Origin: Deltaproteobacteria bacterium
GTDB taxonomy: Bacteria; Desulfobacterota; Syntrophia; Syntrophales; JAFGHS01
DNA length: 56,958 bases
NCBI GenBank assembly: GCA_016930075.1
Contig: JAFGHS010000096.1
Location: forward strand, 1 to 56,958
Direction of reading: 5' to 3'
Shown: positions 18,301 to 27,164 of the stretch, in pieces
How positions within the stretch are numbered: the stretch's first letter is position 1
How the letters are laid out: every line of letters begins with the position of its first letter
Made by a program: the position numbers and the translations under genes
Notes under the pieces: generated by a model
Databases searched by the model: none
Seen by the model: the letters and a program-made list of their open reading frames with translations, nothing else
What the model was told of the DNA's origin: nothing

Positions 18301-21300
18301 AAGGTCAGGACCGTATTTGCCGGAGCTTTGACGATGACGCGGGTGCTGTTGCGCAGGACGACGGATCGGTCCAGAGGCTTCAGAAACACAAGCTCCGGTG
18401 TCATAGTCAGGATCTGTTCTTCCAGAGGCCGATCCGGTATCGCTTTGGGAACGGTTTTCTCCGACCCTTGCGTCCCGGCGACCGACGCGTTCACTACCGA
18501 ATGCAGCGGGGGCGTCTCGGGACTTTCTTGAGCCGGCGGCGCGCTTTCTTTCGCCGGTTCCGGCTTTTCTCCAGTCACCCGAGGCTGTGTTTCATCGGAT
18601 ATTTTTTCTACGGCAAAATTGGCCTTGAAAAGACCGCCCGGCGTCATATCGATGAACTGGGACGTGCCGCTCGTCATAAACCGGTTGGACGTCGGTTTAG
18701 GCACGAGGCCTCCAGGGAGGCTTGTTTCATCGAGGCGCAAAATGTGTGTTCCCGCTGTGACGCCGGTTATGGAAAATTTACCGCTGCCGTCCGTCATGAC
18801 GCGGGTGCCGTCTTCAAGGTAGATGACGGCGTCGGGAACCCCGGCGTCTTTTTCCACGGATCCGTTTCCGTCGCGATCGACGAATACGCGTCCCACAATG
18901 GTTCCCTTCGTCGTGAAAACGCCCCCGGCGATCTTGATCTTATGGGAAGCCTTGTTTGAGACAATGGTTTTCCCAAGATTTATGCCCGAGGCGAAGGCCG
19001 TATTGACGGCTGTGCCTGTCGGGGTGTCCGGTCCGACGACGGCGCGGTAATACATGGTGAAGGACTCTGCCGGGGCGAGGGCGCCCGTCTGCCATACCAA
19101 GGTCCGATGGCCCGATGCCTTCGGGTCGGCAATAGCTTTGCCGTTGATTTGCGTCGAGCCGGGAAGGTATGCGATTCCGTGAGGCATGACATCCGTTATC
19201 GCCATGCCGGTGACCGGCGTCCGGCCGTTGTTTGTCAGAGTCAGGGTATAAATAATCATATCTCCGACCGCGGCCGTTGAGGTGTTGGCCGTTTTTGCCG
19301 CCATCAGATAGCCCGGCGGCGGATCCACCGGGATGTCGCGGATAAGAGCGGGGTCGCCTGTGCTCAGAGTGAATTTTTCGCCCCGGGAACCGTTTCCGAT
19401 TGTGAAGCCCGCCGGCAGTTCGCTATCGGGTACCGCTGAAGGGAAGGTGTATCCCACCGGGGGGGCCACCTGGAAGCAGTAGTTGCCCGGCGGCACGAGG
19501 GGGAAGGCGAACTTGCCGTCTCTCCCCGTGGGAACTGCCGGATTGACCTGCCCCGGAGGCAGGGCGGGCCAGCTTGTCAAGTCGCAGGCATTGGCCGCGG
19601 CGTTCCAGTTCCGGATTGTTACAACGGTCCCTGCCACGGGGATGCCCGTTACGGCGTCAAAGACGATCCCCAGCGGATCGATCAGGGCGGAGGCGTTGTA
19701 AACCGGCGATATGTCCAGGGGGTCCGTATAGGCGGCATTTATCCGGGAGTCTGGGGCGACGGTCAGAGAGCCGTTTTCCCTTGTAGTTGCCGCAAGGGTG
19801 CTTAAAATAGCGCCGCGGAAGATCCCTGTGTCCGGTCCCGTCTCCGTCAGGATGATCGTCTCTGTGTCTCCCGTTGCCGGATTCGTGAGAATCACGCTGA
19901 CCGTTTCGGCGAGCGTCGCGTCGACATTCTGATCCGCGTCCTGGACCTGAAGGTTGATGACGTTTCCGCTTGCGTAGCCGTAGGCGGGCTGCCAGGCTGC
20001 ATCGAAGAAAGCCACCTCTCCGGGCGTCCGGGGCGTAATGTCCTTGGAAACCGTTGAAGACAGCTCCGTCATGCCGTCGGCAGCCACATAGGCCGTGTTG
20101 GATATGGAGGCGTCGCTGAAGGTTTTGTCTATGGTTACGTTCAGGGTGATGGTTTTTGTTTCGCCCGGGGCAAGCGCAGGGACGACCCAGCTTACGGTGT
20201 TTCCCTGTTTAATGCCTCCCCCGTCGGCATTCAAAAAAGTCGCTCCGGCGGGGAGAGCGTCCCGAAGGGTTATGCCCGATACGGGCATTGTGCCCTCATT
20301 CTTCAGGTCAACGGCATACTTTAATACATCGCCGGGCCGGACAATTGCGTTTGCGGCGGTTTTCAGGATCGAAAGCCGCGGCGTGTTTACCAAAACCGCA
20401 GCGGAAGCCGTTTGTGCCGGCGCTTCCACCGATTTGACCGAAGCGGTATTGATGATGTCCTTTCCCGCCGTTCCCGCAGTGTTGACGGCGACGGTCAAAT
20501 GCGCCGTTTTTGTTTCGCCAGGGGCCATATCAGCGACGGTTAAATGAACCGTATTGTTTATGAGCGTATAAGCAACGTCCGCGCCGACGAAAGTCGTTTC
20601 TGCCGGGAGGGTATCTTCAATAAGAATGCCGGTTACCATGACGTTGCCGTTATTGGTTACAGTAAAGGTGTAGACGATCTGTGCGCCGGGGGAAACCACG
20701 CCCGCCGATGCGCTCTTTGTGAACTGAAGGGACGGGTTTGCCGGCGTTATGACCGATACGGCGGCGGAAGCCGTTTCTGTCGGCGCTTCAGCCGATTTGA
20801 CGGCTGCGGTATTGGTAATAACCGTTCCGGCAGTGCCTTCAGTGTTCACGGCGACGGTCAGATGGACCGTCTTTGCCGTACCGGCGGACATATCATCCAT
20901 CGGAAAACGGACGGTCTGGTTTGTGAGGGTATATGCCGTATCGGCGCCGACGAAGCTTGTCCCAGCAGGAAGAAGGTCTTCAATAACGACGCCTGTCACG
21001 GTGATGATGCCGGTATTGACTACGGTAAGGGTGTAGACGACCTGCTCGCCCGGGGAAACCCTGTCCGCCGATGCACTCTTGACAAGGTGCAGAGATGGTT
21101 TGAACAGGATGTCTGCCGAAATGCCGGCGGAAGCCGCAGCGCCCGCACCGGCGTTGACGGTCGTCACATTTTCGATTCTGTTGGTGTATGTTCCGGGAAG
21201 ATTGAGGGTTACGGGTGCCACGATGGAGCAGTTGCCCGATCCCGCGAGAATCCCTCCCGCAAGGGCCAGAGAATCCCCGCCTTGCGTCATGGTCACGGTG

Positions 21301-22439
21301 CCGCCGCAGGTGTTTGCCGTAGGCACAGCGGCAATGTTCACCATGCCGGCGGGGTACGCATCGGTGAAGGCCAACCCCGTTATCGGCGACGTATTCGGGT
21401 TGGTGATGGTAATGGTCATGAGCGACGGCATGCCGATGAGGATAGCGCTCGGATTAAAGTTTTTGGTCGTTATGGGCGGCATCAGCATTGCTGAGACCAC
21501 GGGGATCAGGACCTGATTGGAGTTTGTTGCCGCCGTTTCGTCGCTCATGATAGTGGAGATATTGCTGATGATGGTTCCGTCTGCCGCGATAGGGGAGACG
21601 GTGACTCTGAAACCGACCGTTCCGGAAGCCCCCGGCGGCAGGGAGCCTAAAAGCCACGTCATGGTGCGATCGGCAATGCTTCCCCCTCCGGTAATGGATC
21701 CCGCCACAAGGGCGGTTCCGGAGGGAACTTCATTGCGGATAACAACATGGTTGGCGGCGATGTTGCCGATATTGGCGTAATAAATCATGTAGTCGATATA
21801 TCCGCCAGGGACGGTGCTTGCAACGGACGCGGAAGCGACAATGACCAGGTTGGGGGCCGTCCCGACCTTTGTATGGAGGGTCGCCGTATCTGTTGCACCC
21901 TCTGTAGAGGTTATCGAAGCGGTGTTGACGATCGATGTGCCGGCAGCCGATCCCGCCGCGGCTTGAACCGTAACCGTAAGGGTTCCGTTGCTTCCTGATG
22001 CTAAGGATCCGATGGCCCATGTCACCGTGTGGTTGACCGAATTATAGACACCGCCTGTTGAGGCGCTTTGATAAATGACATTGGCCGGCAGGGTGTCAAC
22101 CACTGTTACCCCTGTAGCCGGGGCGTTGCCGGTATTTTCATAGGTGAGCGTATAGTCAAAGACGGCGCCGGCGGCGACCGGATCGGAATCGGCCGTTTTT
22201 GCGAGACGAAGTCTCGGCGCGCCGGAAAGGAGTGTCGAAACGGTGTTGCTGAATGCGGATAAGGGATTTCCGTTGGCATCGCCGTATTGCACGGTGGCCT
22301 TATTGACGATGGGCGTCCCCGGGGCAGGGGTCAGCGCCGTTCCTTTTGCCGTCCAAAAAAACAGGACGGCAAAAAGAATAGCGAAGACCCGCGCCCTCAG
22401 GCACGTCTTTTCTGCATTATGTCGCAGAAATGTCATCAT
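15324..22439 (-). CDS. Giant DUF11-repeat surface protein with C-terminal outer-membrane beta-barrel
   Basis: A 2371-residue exported protein. A signal sequence (about 15-36) is followed by six DUF11/TIGR01451-type Ig-like repeats (about 45-800, each ending in a V-x-D-x-(L/I)-P...-G pattern). Next come a module with the LTETGPDTGIFRG motif (about 808-900), a carboxypeptidase-regulatory-like segment (about 930-1040), a seventh DUF11 repeat (about 1046-1160), an SdrD B-like domain (GRVFVDRDGNGSVEKDAGV near 1180) and a Pro/Glu-rich linker (about 1290-1310). After an invasin-like Ig domain (about 1440-1530), some 820 residues of alternating amphipathic strands with aromatic girdles follow, ending KLRFKFDEHT. 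I read this last part as an outer-membrane barrel far larger than an autotransporter barrel. It is the last gene of a four-gene operon; ligand and secretion route are unknown. Confidence 0.8.
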   Translation of the reverse strand: MMTFLRHNAEKTCLRARVFAILFAVLFFWTAKGTALTPAPGTPIVNKATVQYGDANGNPLSAFSNTVSTLLSGAPRLRLAKTADSDPVAAGAVFDYTLTYENTGNAPATGVTVVDTLPANVIYQSASTGGVYNSVNHTVTWAIGSLASGSNGTLTVTVQAAAGSAAGTSIVNTASITSTEGATDTATLHTKVGTAPNLVIVASASVASTVPGGYIDYMIYYANIGNIAANHVVIRNEVPSGTALVAGSITGGGSIADRTMTWLLGSLPPGASGTVGFRVTVSPIAADGTIISNISTIMSDETAATNSNQVLIPVVSAMLMPPITTKNFNPSAILIGMPSLMTITITNPNTSPITGLAFTDAYPAGMVNIAAVPTANTCGGTVTMTQGGDSLALAGGILAGSGNCSIVAPVTLNLPGTYTNRIENVTTVNAGAGAAASAGISADILFKPSLHLVKSASADRVSPGEQVVYTLTVVNTGIITVTGVVIEDLLPAGTSFVGADTAYTLTNQTVRFPMDDMSAGTAKTVHLTVAVNTEGTAGTVITNTAAVKSAEAPTETASAAVSVITPANPSLQFTKSASAGVVSPGAQIVYTFTVTNNGNVMVTGILIEDTLPAETTFVGADVAYTLINNTVHLTVADMAPGETKTAHLTVAVNTAGTAGKDIINTASVKSVEAPAQTASAAVLVNTPRLSILKTAANAIVRPGDVLKYAVDLKNEGTMPVSGITLRDALPAGATFLNADGGGIKQGNTVSWVVPALAPGETKTITLNVTIDKTFSDASISNTAYVAADGMTELSSTVSKDITPRTPGEVAFFDAAWQPAYGYASGNVINLQVQDADQNVDATLAETVSVILTNPATGDTETIILTETGPDTGIFRGAILSTLAATTRENGSLTVAPDSRINAAYTDPLDISPVYNASALIDPLGIVFDAVTGIPVAGTVVTIRNWNAAANACDLTSWPALPPGQVNPAVPTGRDGKFAFPLVPPGNYCFQVAPPVGYTFPSAVPDSELPAGFTIGNGSRGEKFTLSTGDPALIRDIPVDPPPGYLMAAKTANTSTAAVGDMIIYTLTLTNNGRTPVTGMAITDVMPHGIAYLPGSTQINGKAIADPKASGHRTLVWQTGALAPAESFTMYYRAVVGPDTPTGTAVNTAFASGINLGKTIVSNKASHKIKIAGGVFTTKGTIVGRVFVDRDGNGSVEKDAGVPDAVIYLEDGTRVMTDGSGKFSITGVTAGTHILRLDETSLPGGLVPKPTSNRFMTSGTSQFIDMTPGGLFKANFAVEKISDETQPRVTGEKPEPAKESAPPAQESPETPPLHSVVNASVAGTQGSEKTVPKAIPDRPLEEQILTMTPELVFLKPLDRSVVLRNSTRVIVKAPANTVLTLAVNGEKVNNRRIGREIKYEPGNVVLYEFIDIRLKTGEENLLRAEIHDTFGILRGEKQIRVEAVGDPAGISIVTDRKEAAADGKSQIGVIVSLTDEKGRFVPAVDAITAEVSAGHILEKDADPSTDGHQIVCQNGKARFTVIAPRETGEARIDVQVNDLHESASLYFVPHLRPMFIVGLGEIVLGHGRSSGDISYLKERAFFGDGTYLDGRGAFFLKGNIYKDFLLTAAYDSNKKRSDELFRESDTRLDGEDKYPIYGDESKVGYEALSRDNLYVKLEKGKSYLLYGDYRTDLTETSLSAYTRSFNGLKFEVNTDRLRLRSFGSYTDQSRLVDTMPGKGISGLYYLNSNQIIEGSEWVVVETRDRLQPDRILNREIKSRGIDYEMDYGMGTLLFKTAIPSHDAGGNPLYIVAAYESIGAGKKYLIYGGRGSFKVHERLTVGATGIIEENAVSNYQLLGADITLNLPFKTTVKAEYADTRGLFDIDNALIPKAGEGWSFDLKSRPLEKLTLTAYYRQLSDYYSNPSAADAVRGTQKWGLDAAYEVMPQLTVKAKYLDEEDRINGSSHHVASVGASKKFTKTSINAEVSHETSENLTTAPAQAPYTPGGLLNGVPFLNAYETPKRATFLKLGIEREILPDLTLSLSHKHDVGGNDLSVTEGGLHYKINQNNRLYVREEYARYEEGTQTRTLIGVESLIARNTTAYQEYRLADGSSGSRNQQVMGLKNKVQIMEKMTANMAGEYLSTLSGQKNVNEPDAFAVAAGLEYLPDDNLKVTGRAEHRHEIADSGKDSYLLEAAVAYKLHPDYTVLIRERYFEEKGGSTGRDLTSRLMMGLAYRPLNNDRFNGLSRIEYKYSKRTNAQPSFDADSFIFSTEGIYQVSPKLQLMGKYAGKLEKQDAFSSYTDLVAARFLYDLTDRFDFGAEYRLLTSHETHTRLHGGSVEIGCRLFHQLWLSVGYSFDRFDGDLVGDSYQGQGPYLKLRFKFDEHTLRGRR

Positions 22440-22477
22440 GCGGAATTCCTCAACCTAAAAAACTGTTATCACGATGG

Positions 22478-24299
22478 TCAATCAATCGTGACCTGAAACT
22501 CAAGGACCCAAGCGCCGCCGGGACCGAGGGTCAAATGGCCCGCACCGCCCGCCGTAACGGCGCCTGCATCATACCGGCCGCCGTCTCCATCGGTAGCGTC
22601 AGTGCGCGCCATCAGAGCGCCGGTGTTTGAGCCGGTCCGAATGGTGCCGGCCTTATAGGTCGTGTGCGAGGGTATGATGTCCGTGATGACGACGGCGGTG
22701 GCATTGCCGGTGCCGTTGTTGACGGCCGTGATCCGATAGGTCAGGACCGATCCCGGGACGTAGGTGCAACCGGCGCCCGTCGAGATGTTCGTCGGCGTGC
22801 ATGTGGCGGGTGTAACGCCCGCAGGCTGCACAACATATGTGAGCGCTTTCGTAACGGATACGACGGGGGCCTTCACAGTCGTCGTCATGGTCACCGCCGA
22901 GGTTACGGTGGGGTCAATGCTCGATGCGCCGGTGATGATGGTGCTATCGGTTTGACCGTCCGAAGTCCCTGCGGGAATTGTCGTTACGATAAGCAGGTTT
23001 AAGTACCCGCCCTGGGGAAGAACGCCTGTATCGATTTTCCCGTCGCCGTCGGTGTCCGTCAGAATGGTGTCGCCGTCGGTTCCGGGGATGCCGTTATGAT
23101 CAACGTCGTTCCAGATTACCCATGTCCAGCTGGATGTGGAACTGAAGCTCAGATCGATGGTATCGGGCGCGTTTCCCGTGTTTGTTGCGGTGAAGGCATA
23201 GACCATCTCCGGGGTTGCCGGAACCTGTGCGGTTTGGCGATAACAGCACGCCCGGGTAATCCTGAACCGTGGCTGTTGCGCTGTTCGATGTTTCCGTGTA
23301 CGGCCGGAGCCCGTTGTTCAGCAAACCGTAGGCAGCCGTGATGCTGTTTGATATACTGGTGCCGGACGGCACATTGTCGTTGACCCTGACCTGGAAATAA
23401 AAGACCCCCGCGGGCAGACACTGGGACCAGTCAAGCTGCACCCGGTTGTTCCCGGAATCGTACCAGGCATTGGCGATGGTTGTGTTGCCGCCCACCGTGT
23501 AGCTAAGGTTCTCCACATCGTTTGCATCGGTCATCGCATAGGCTGCGGCGTAAGTTCCGCCCACCGGTCCCGCTTTCATGCTTCCCGCCACGTAGGTTGT
23601 GTTGGCGGGAATGTTGTCAATGGCCAGGACGTTGTAAGCAAACGCGGCCCCCGAGTTCGAACCCGTGACGGCATAGGTGATGATGTCGCCGGGCTTGGGG
23701 GTGGCCGTTGAAACGGCTTTCGTCAAAGTGAGTGTTGCCGCCTGGACGGTCGTTGTCAGGGTTGACGTGTCGGTGACGGTGCCCGTATAGGTTGAAGTTG
23801 CAGTGATGGTCGTTGTGATGCTTGTCCCGTTCGCAGCGCCTGCGGGTATGGATGAGACGACGATCACCTTGAAGCAGGCATCGGCGGCCAGGACGCCTGT
23901 GTTCGTGACGACCGTCAGTTCCGTGGGCTGCCAGATGCCGTCGCCGTTGTCGTCTTTGTAAATGGTCACGGTGCCCAAGGTCGTTGCCGCCGTTAAGGTG
24001 ATGGTATCGTTGCCGTTTCCGGTGTTGCAGACGGTGACCGGGAAGGCGGCGTTCGTGCCGGCAATTCCGTTATGAGACGCTGTTTCCGGAGTTGTGCTGA
24101 CGCCGGCGACCTGACTGACGGTTACCGTTACCGTGTTGGAATAGACACGGGTCATGGCGTTTCCATTGGCGTCCTTGTAATCGGCATACGCCTGGTTGGA
24201 AATCGCCGTCCCCGCAAGGGTTCCTTCCGCCCTGGCGGGCGGCGCCGCAACAACTGCCAGAAGCAGCAGCACGGCAAGGGGTAAAAATATTTTCCGCAT
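22478..24299 (-). pseudogene. DUF11-repeat secreted protein, broken by a +1 frameshift
   Basis: The locus encodes about 607 residues: a signal peptide (VLLLLAVVAAPPARA), an opening AISNQAYADYKDANGN of the same kind as the giant neighbour, and several DUF11-type repeats (ITLTKAVS... and VSVTKAL... types). The reading frame from 24299 stays family-like to about 23230 (VQDYPGVLLSPNRT). It then switches to nonsense, while the family-like sequence continues one frame over (QVPATPEMVYAFTATNTGN) to a normal stop at 22478. The total span of 1822 bases is one more than a multiple of three. The site (about 23222-23235) is not a homopolymer. It may be a real mutation, an assembly error or a recoding event. 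Spacing of 38 and 74 bases to its neighbours indicates an operon. Confidence 0.75.
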
Positions 24300-24373
24300 G
24301 ATTTGTCTCCTTTCGTTCCTGCTATGTTTTACGTTACTTAATTTTCTATGAAATATGCATTGCCGGTCATTTG

Positions 24374-24892
24374 CTATTTTACGGTTGCCCTGAAGCCGAC
24401 CTGGCCGGAACGGCCGGACATGACCGGTTTTTTAATGATCCATCGGACATGCGTATACCGGTCCGCCGAAACGGGCGTAACCACGGTCGTTCCGTCCGGT
24501 TTCTTAATCTGCACCGTAACCGGCGGTTTGTGCCATGATTTGCCGCCGTCTATGCTGACGCTTATCTCCGCATCTTTTCCCTCCGGGCTCTCCGGGATTA
24601 TGGCGACTCCCCGGGGAATGGGGTTGACGATCTGCGCATCCACGGCGTCGGTTTTTCCTGTGTTGAGATAGGTGACGGTGTATGCCAGAACATCTCCCCT
24701 GCCGGCCTTCTCAACGGGCATTCTCTCGGTTGCCCATTTCCCGTCCTTCTTTATCTTGACTTCCTTTTCCACGGTTGTTTTTAAATCAAGTTGCGGTTTC
24801 TGCTGCGCCGGCGAGACGCCGGGATGCAGGAAAAAGATGCCGACAAGAAAAAGGATGACAGCCAAAATTCTTTGCCCTTTTATTCCGCCCAT
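24374..24892 (-). CDS. Small secreted single-repeat DUF11 protein
   Basis: A 172-residue protein with a signal peptide (ILAVILFLVGIFFLHPGVSPA) and one DUF11-like domain. The domain carries the family's VEKAGRGDVLAYTVTYLNTG opening and the closing RWIIKKP...GQVGFRATVK. A charged segment (VEKEVKIKKDGKWATE) precedes the domain. I chose the ATG at 24892 because AAGGAG lies eight bases upstream and the signal peptide begins there. It is the second gene of the DUF11 operon, 101 bases after the first and 75 bases before the third. Confidence 0.75.
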   Translation of the reverse strand: MGGIKGQRILAVILFLVGIFFLHPGVSPAQQKPQLDLKTTVEKEVKIKKDGKWATERMPVEKAGRGDVLAYTVTYLNTGKTDAVDAQIVNPIPRGVAIIPESPEGKDAEISVSIDGGKSWHKPPVTVQIKKPDGTTVVTPVSADRYTHVRWIIKKPVMSGRSGQVGFRATVK

Positions 24893-24992
24893 ATTGATCT
24901 GCTCCTTTCGTGCAAAGCTCATGTATCTTCTTATGCATAGTGATGTCTGCTTATCTGGAAGATCATGCGCCATGCACGGTGAAACGCACCCC

Positions 24993-26480
24993 TTAGTTGA
25001 TCCTGACCTTAAAATAGACCTTGCCTTCATCGGTTCCTGAATTGGCCACCGAGTCATCGGCGGAAACTGTGGTTATGGTGAAAATCGCGCTGGAGGCGCT
25101 GAACTGGCCGGCGTCGGCATCCGCGGCGTCTGTCAAAGCTGTTGCCGTTGCGTAGGTCGAAGCGGCGGCGCCGATTCTGAGGTTTCCGGTCACATACGTT
25201 GTGTTTGGAGGAATCGTATCGACGATGACAAGGTTCGATGCCGCTCCCATGCCGGAGTTTTTGAAATATATCGTGTAGACGACCTCCGTTGTCGGCTGTG
25301 CGGAAGACGTATCGGCGTTTTTGACCAGGCTGATGAGCGGTGTCAGGGTTATCACCCACACGGAATCCGCCCGGATCTGGTTGAGGTTGTATGCAGCGTC
25401 GATGAAATCGATATACTCGACGGTGACGGTGGTTCCCGGCGTTACCTGGAGGATGCCGTCGCCGGAAATAGCCGCACCGGATTGCGTGGGGATGGCGCCG
25501 GTGAATATGCCGGTGTTGACGCCTGTTTCCGTCAGTGTGACCGAGGACGTGTCTCCGCTTGTGGCCCGGAGCGTTACCGTGACGGTTTGCAGCGTCGTGA
25601 TGTTATAATTCATGTCGCCGTCAATAACGCGGATGTAAAGGGTGTCCCCAGCAAGGATCTGCATGACATCGCCGTTTCCGGCCAAATCAGCGACAAATTT
25701 AACGATGCCCGTTGCCGGCGTAGTCCCGATGACGGTAATGACGTCACTCAAGCCGGCGTACAAATCGGAGGCCCCGACAAGGTCTCCGCCGCTTTGGGTA
25801 AGGCGGCTTGCGTTGGAGGAGGCGCCGAAGAAAAGGCGGATGGGGGAATAATCCGTCAGGCCCATGGTTTGCTTAAACGTGGCATAAGGGAACCGCCAGT
25901 CAAGGAAATAATCCTGGTCGCCGTTGAAGGACGTGTTGGCCATCGTGACCTGGAAGTTGCCGGATACGGGAATGGAGGCCTGAAGAATTTCCGGCGCGTC
26001 TCCCGGATCGCCCAGCGTCCCCTGAGATGTGTTTTGCCAGAGTCCGATGATCTCCGTCTGGGAGATGCCGTCAAGCATCATCAGCCATTCATAGTCGCCG
26101 GGGTTCAGGTTGGTATCAAACAACACACCCCAGCCGAAGGACTTGAGCAGTCCCTGACCGCCCGTGCCTGACGGGTCCTGGTCCAGGCGCAGACGAAAAT
26201 ACAGGTATGTCCCGTCGTTGAAGATATATGCCGCCGGATTGCTGCTGTCGGAGACGACATTTCTGGAACCATTGGTGTCCCCATTGGGATCCTGTAAATA
26301 AATGCCGTTTTTATATACGGGGATCCACTCATTTGTCGTCGGCCAGGCGAAGATACTGGCCGGCGTGAGTAAAAAAACAAACAACAATGCAATGACCAAG
26401 CAAAAGGACAGTTGCTTTTTATCGGCGGCGTTTGAAAATAATCCGTCGCAGAGACAGAAGCGGGAATGTTTGTTTGTCAT
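24993..26480 (-). CDS. Secreted DUF11-repeat protein with N-terminal lectin/DOMON-like region
   Basis: A 495-residue exported protein. The signal sequence is at about 23-45 (LVIALLFVFLLTPASIFA). Residues about 48-250 form a beta-rich domain with YIFNDGTYLYFRLRLD and GWGVLFDTN, reminiscent of carbohydrate-binding or DOMON-like domains, but I cannot assign it. A module with LTETGVNTGIFTG (about 300-360) matches one in the giant protein. One DUF11 repeat (SLVKNADTSSAQPTTEVVYT) closes the protein at KVYFKVRIN. The start at 26480 has an AGG-type ribosome site and a normal signal peptide. It is the first gene of the operon and begins 104 bases after the perR stop codon. Confidence 0.75.
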   Translation of the reverse strand: MTNKHSRFCLCDGLFSNAADKKQLSFCLVIALLFVFLLTPASIFAWPTTNEWIPVYKNGIYLQDPNGDTNGSRNVVSDSSNPAAYIFNDGTYLYFRLRLDQDPSGTGGQGLLKSFGWGVLFDTNLNPGDYEWLMMLDGISQTEIIGLWQNTSQGTLGDPGDAPEILQASIPVSGNFQVTMANTSFNGDQDYFLDWRFPYATFKQTMGLTDYSPIRLFFGASSNASRLTQSGGDLVGASDLYAGLSDVITVIGTTPATGIVKFVADLAGNGDVMQILAGDTLYIRVIDGDMNYNITTLQTVTVTLRATSGDTSSVTLTETGVNTGIFTGAIPTQSGAAISGDGILQVTPGTTVTVEYIDFIDAAYNLNQIRADSVWVITLTPLISLVKNADTSSAQPTTEVVYTIYFKNSGMGAASNLVIVDTIPPNTTYVTGNLRIGAAASTYATATALTDAADADAGQFSASSAIFTITTVSADDSVANSGTDEGKVYFKVRIN

Positions 26481-26584
26481 ATCCTGCCTGAATAAAAAAT
26501 GATGGTTCATTTATAAAACAACGTTGCCATTTTGATCCCGAACCTGTTTTTTCCTGTAAAGGATGCCGTTTTCTTTTTCTAAAA

Positions 26585-26995
26585 CTATTGAGCCGCCGGA
26601 TTCTTCTCCTTATTCCTGCATGCAGGGCACAGGCCATAGAAATGGATGTCTCCGGCCCGGATGTCGAATCCCTGCTTCTGCTCTTCGGGAATTTCAACGG
26701 TGAAGGGCAGGCGCACATCCACAATTTTCCCGCAATCTCCGCAGATGAGGTGGGCGTGGGGGCTCACATTGGGATCGTACCTTTTATAATCCAGATCGGT
26801 AATGGCCAATTCACGGACAAGCCCCTTTTTTTTCATCAGCGACAGGGTATTGTACACGGTGGCAAGCGAAACCACCCCATCGTCTTTTTTGGAGATGGCG
26901 TCATAAATTTCCCTCGCCGTGGGATGCGATGTATTATTTTTCAGATAATTCAGGACGCTGTTTCTTTGCGGTGTTTTCATCGTAGAAAAACTCAT
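26585..26995 (-). CDS. perR: Fur-family peroxide-type regulator (PerR-like)
   Basis: A 136-residue metal-dependent repressor. A winged helix occupies residues 1-80 (HPTAREIYDAI, VSLATVYNTLSLM, the Fur-family recognition helix). The metal-binding dimerisation domain has HAHLICGDCGKIVD and a second pair CPAC near the end, giving the structural-zinc CxxC...CxxC. PerR is preferred over Fur because of the short length and the PerR-box-like palindrome upstream. It would repress oxidative-stress genes and itself until peroxide oxidises the iron ligands. An ATG five codons in is an alternative start. Confidence 0.8.
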   Translation of the reverse strand: MSFSTMKTPQRNSVLNYLKNNTSHPTAREIYDAISKKDDGVVSLATVYNTLSLMKKKGLVRELAITDLDYKRYDPNVSPHAHLICGDCGKIVDVRLPFTVEIPEEQKQGFDIRAGDIHFYGLCPACRNKEKNPAAQ

Positions 26996-27017
26996 TCTAT
27001 AGAATTTTGTGCATATC

Positions 27018-27038
27018 TTAGATTTAGAATTAATCTAA
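27018..27038 (-). promoter_or_regulatory. PerR-type operator over the perR promoter
   Basis: A perfect 7-7-7 inverted repeat, TTAGATT-TAGAATT-AATCTAA, 23 bases upstream of the perR start. It resembles the TTATAAT-N-ATTATAA Per box in base composition and arm type. On the minus strand a TTGACT (27054-27049) lies upstream so that the palindrome covers the expected -10 region, which suits autorepression. Confidence 0.6.
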
Positions 27039-27164
27039 TTAAAACTAAAAGTCAACTTAATTTTCAATGAAAAATTAATTGTTTCCGAGATGCAGGATAA
27101 ATGAGGAGTTTATGCTTCTTTCAATGTAATCGGCGTCATGATCAAGTATCTCCTTTAATTATTG

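Noticed and set aside
20544..21494. 316-codon plus-strand frame in the DUF11 repeats
   Set aside because: Gly/Arg-rich shadow produced by the repeated codon pattern of the DUF11 gene on the other strand.
26481..26584. Possible c-di-GMP riboswitch before the DUF11 operon
   Set aside because: I looked for the GEMM core because such riboswitches precede surface genes in related bacteria; the conserved blocks are absent.
27118..27150. Nine-codon minus-strand reading frame with a good ribosome site (AAAGGAG) upstream of perR
   Set aside because: Too short to support as a gene; it could be the remnant of a start region or chance.
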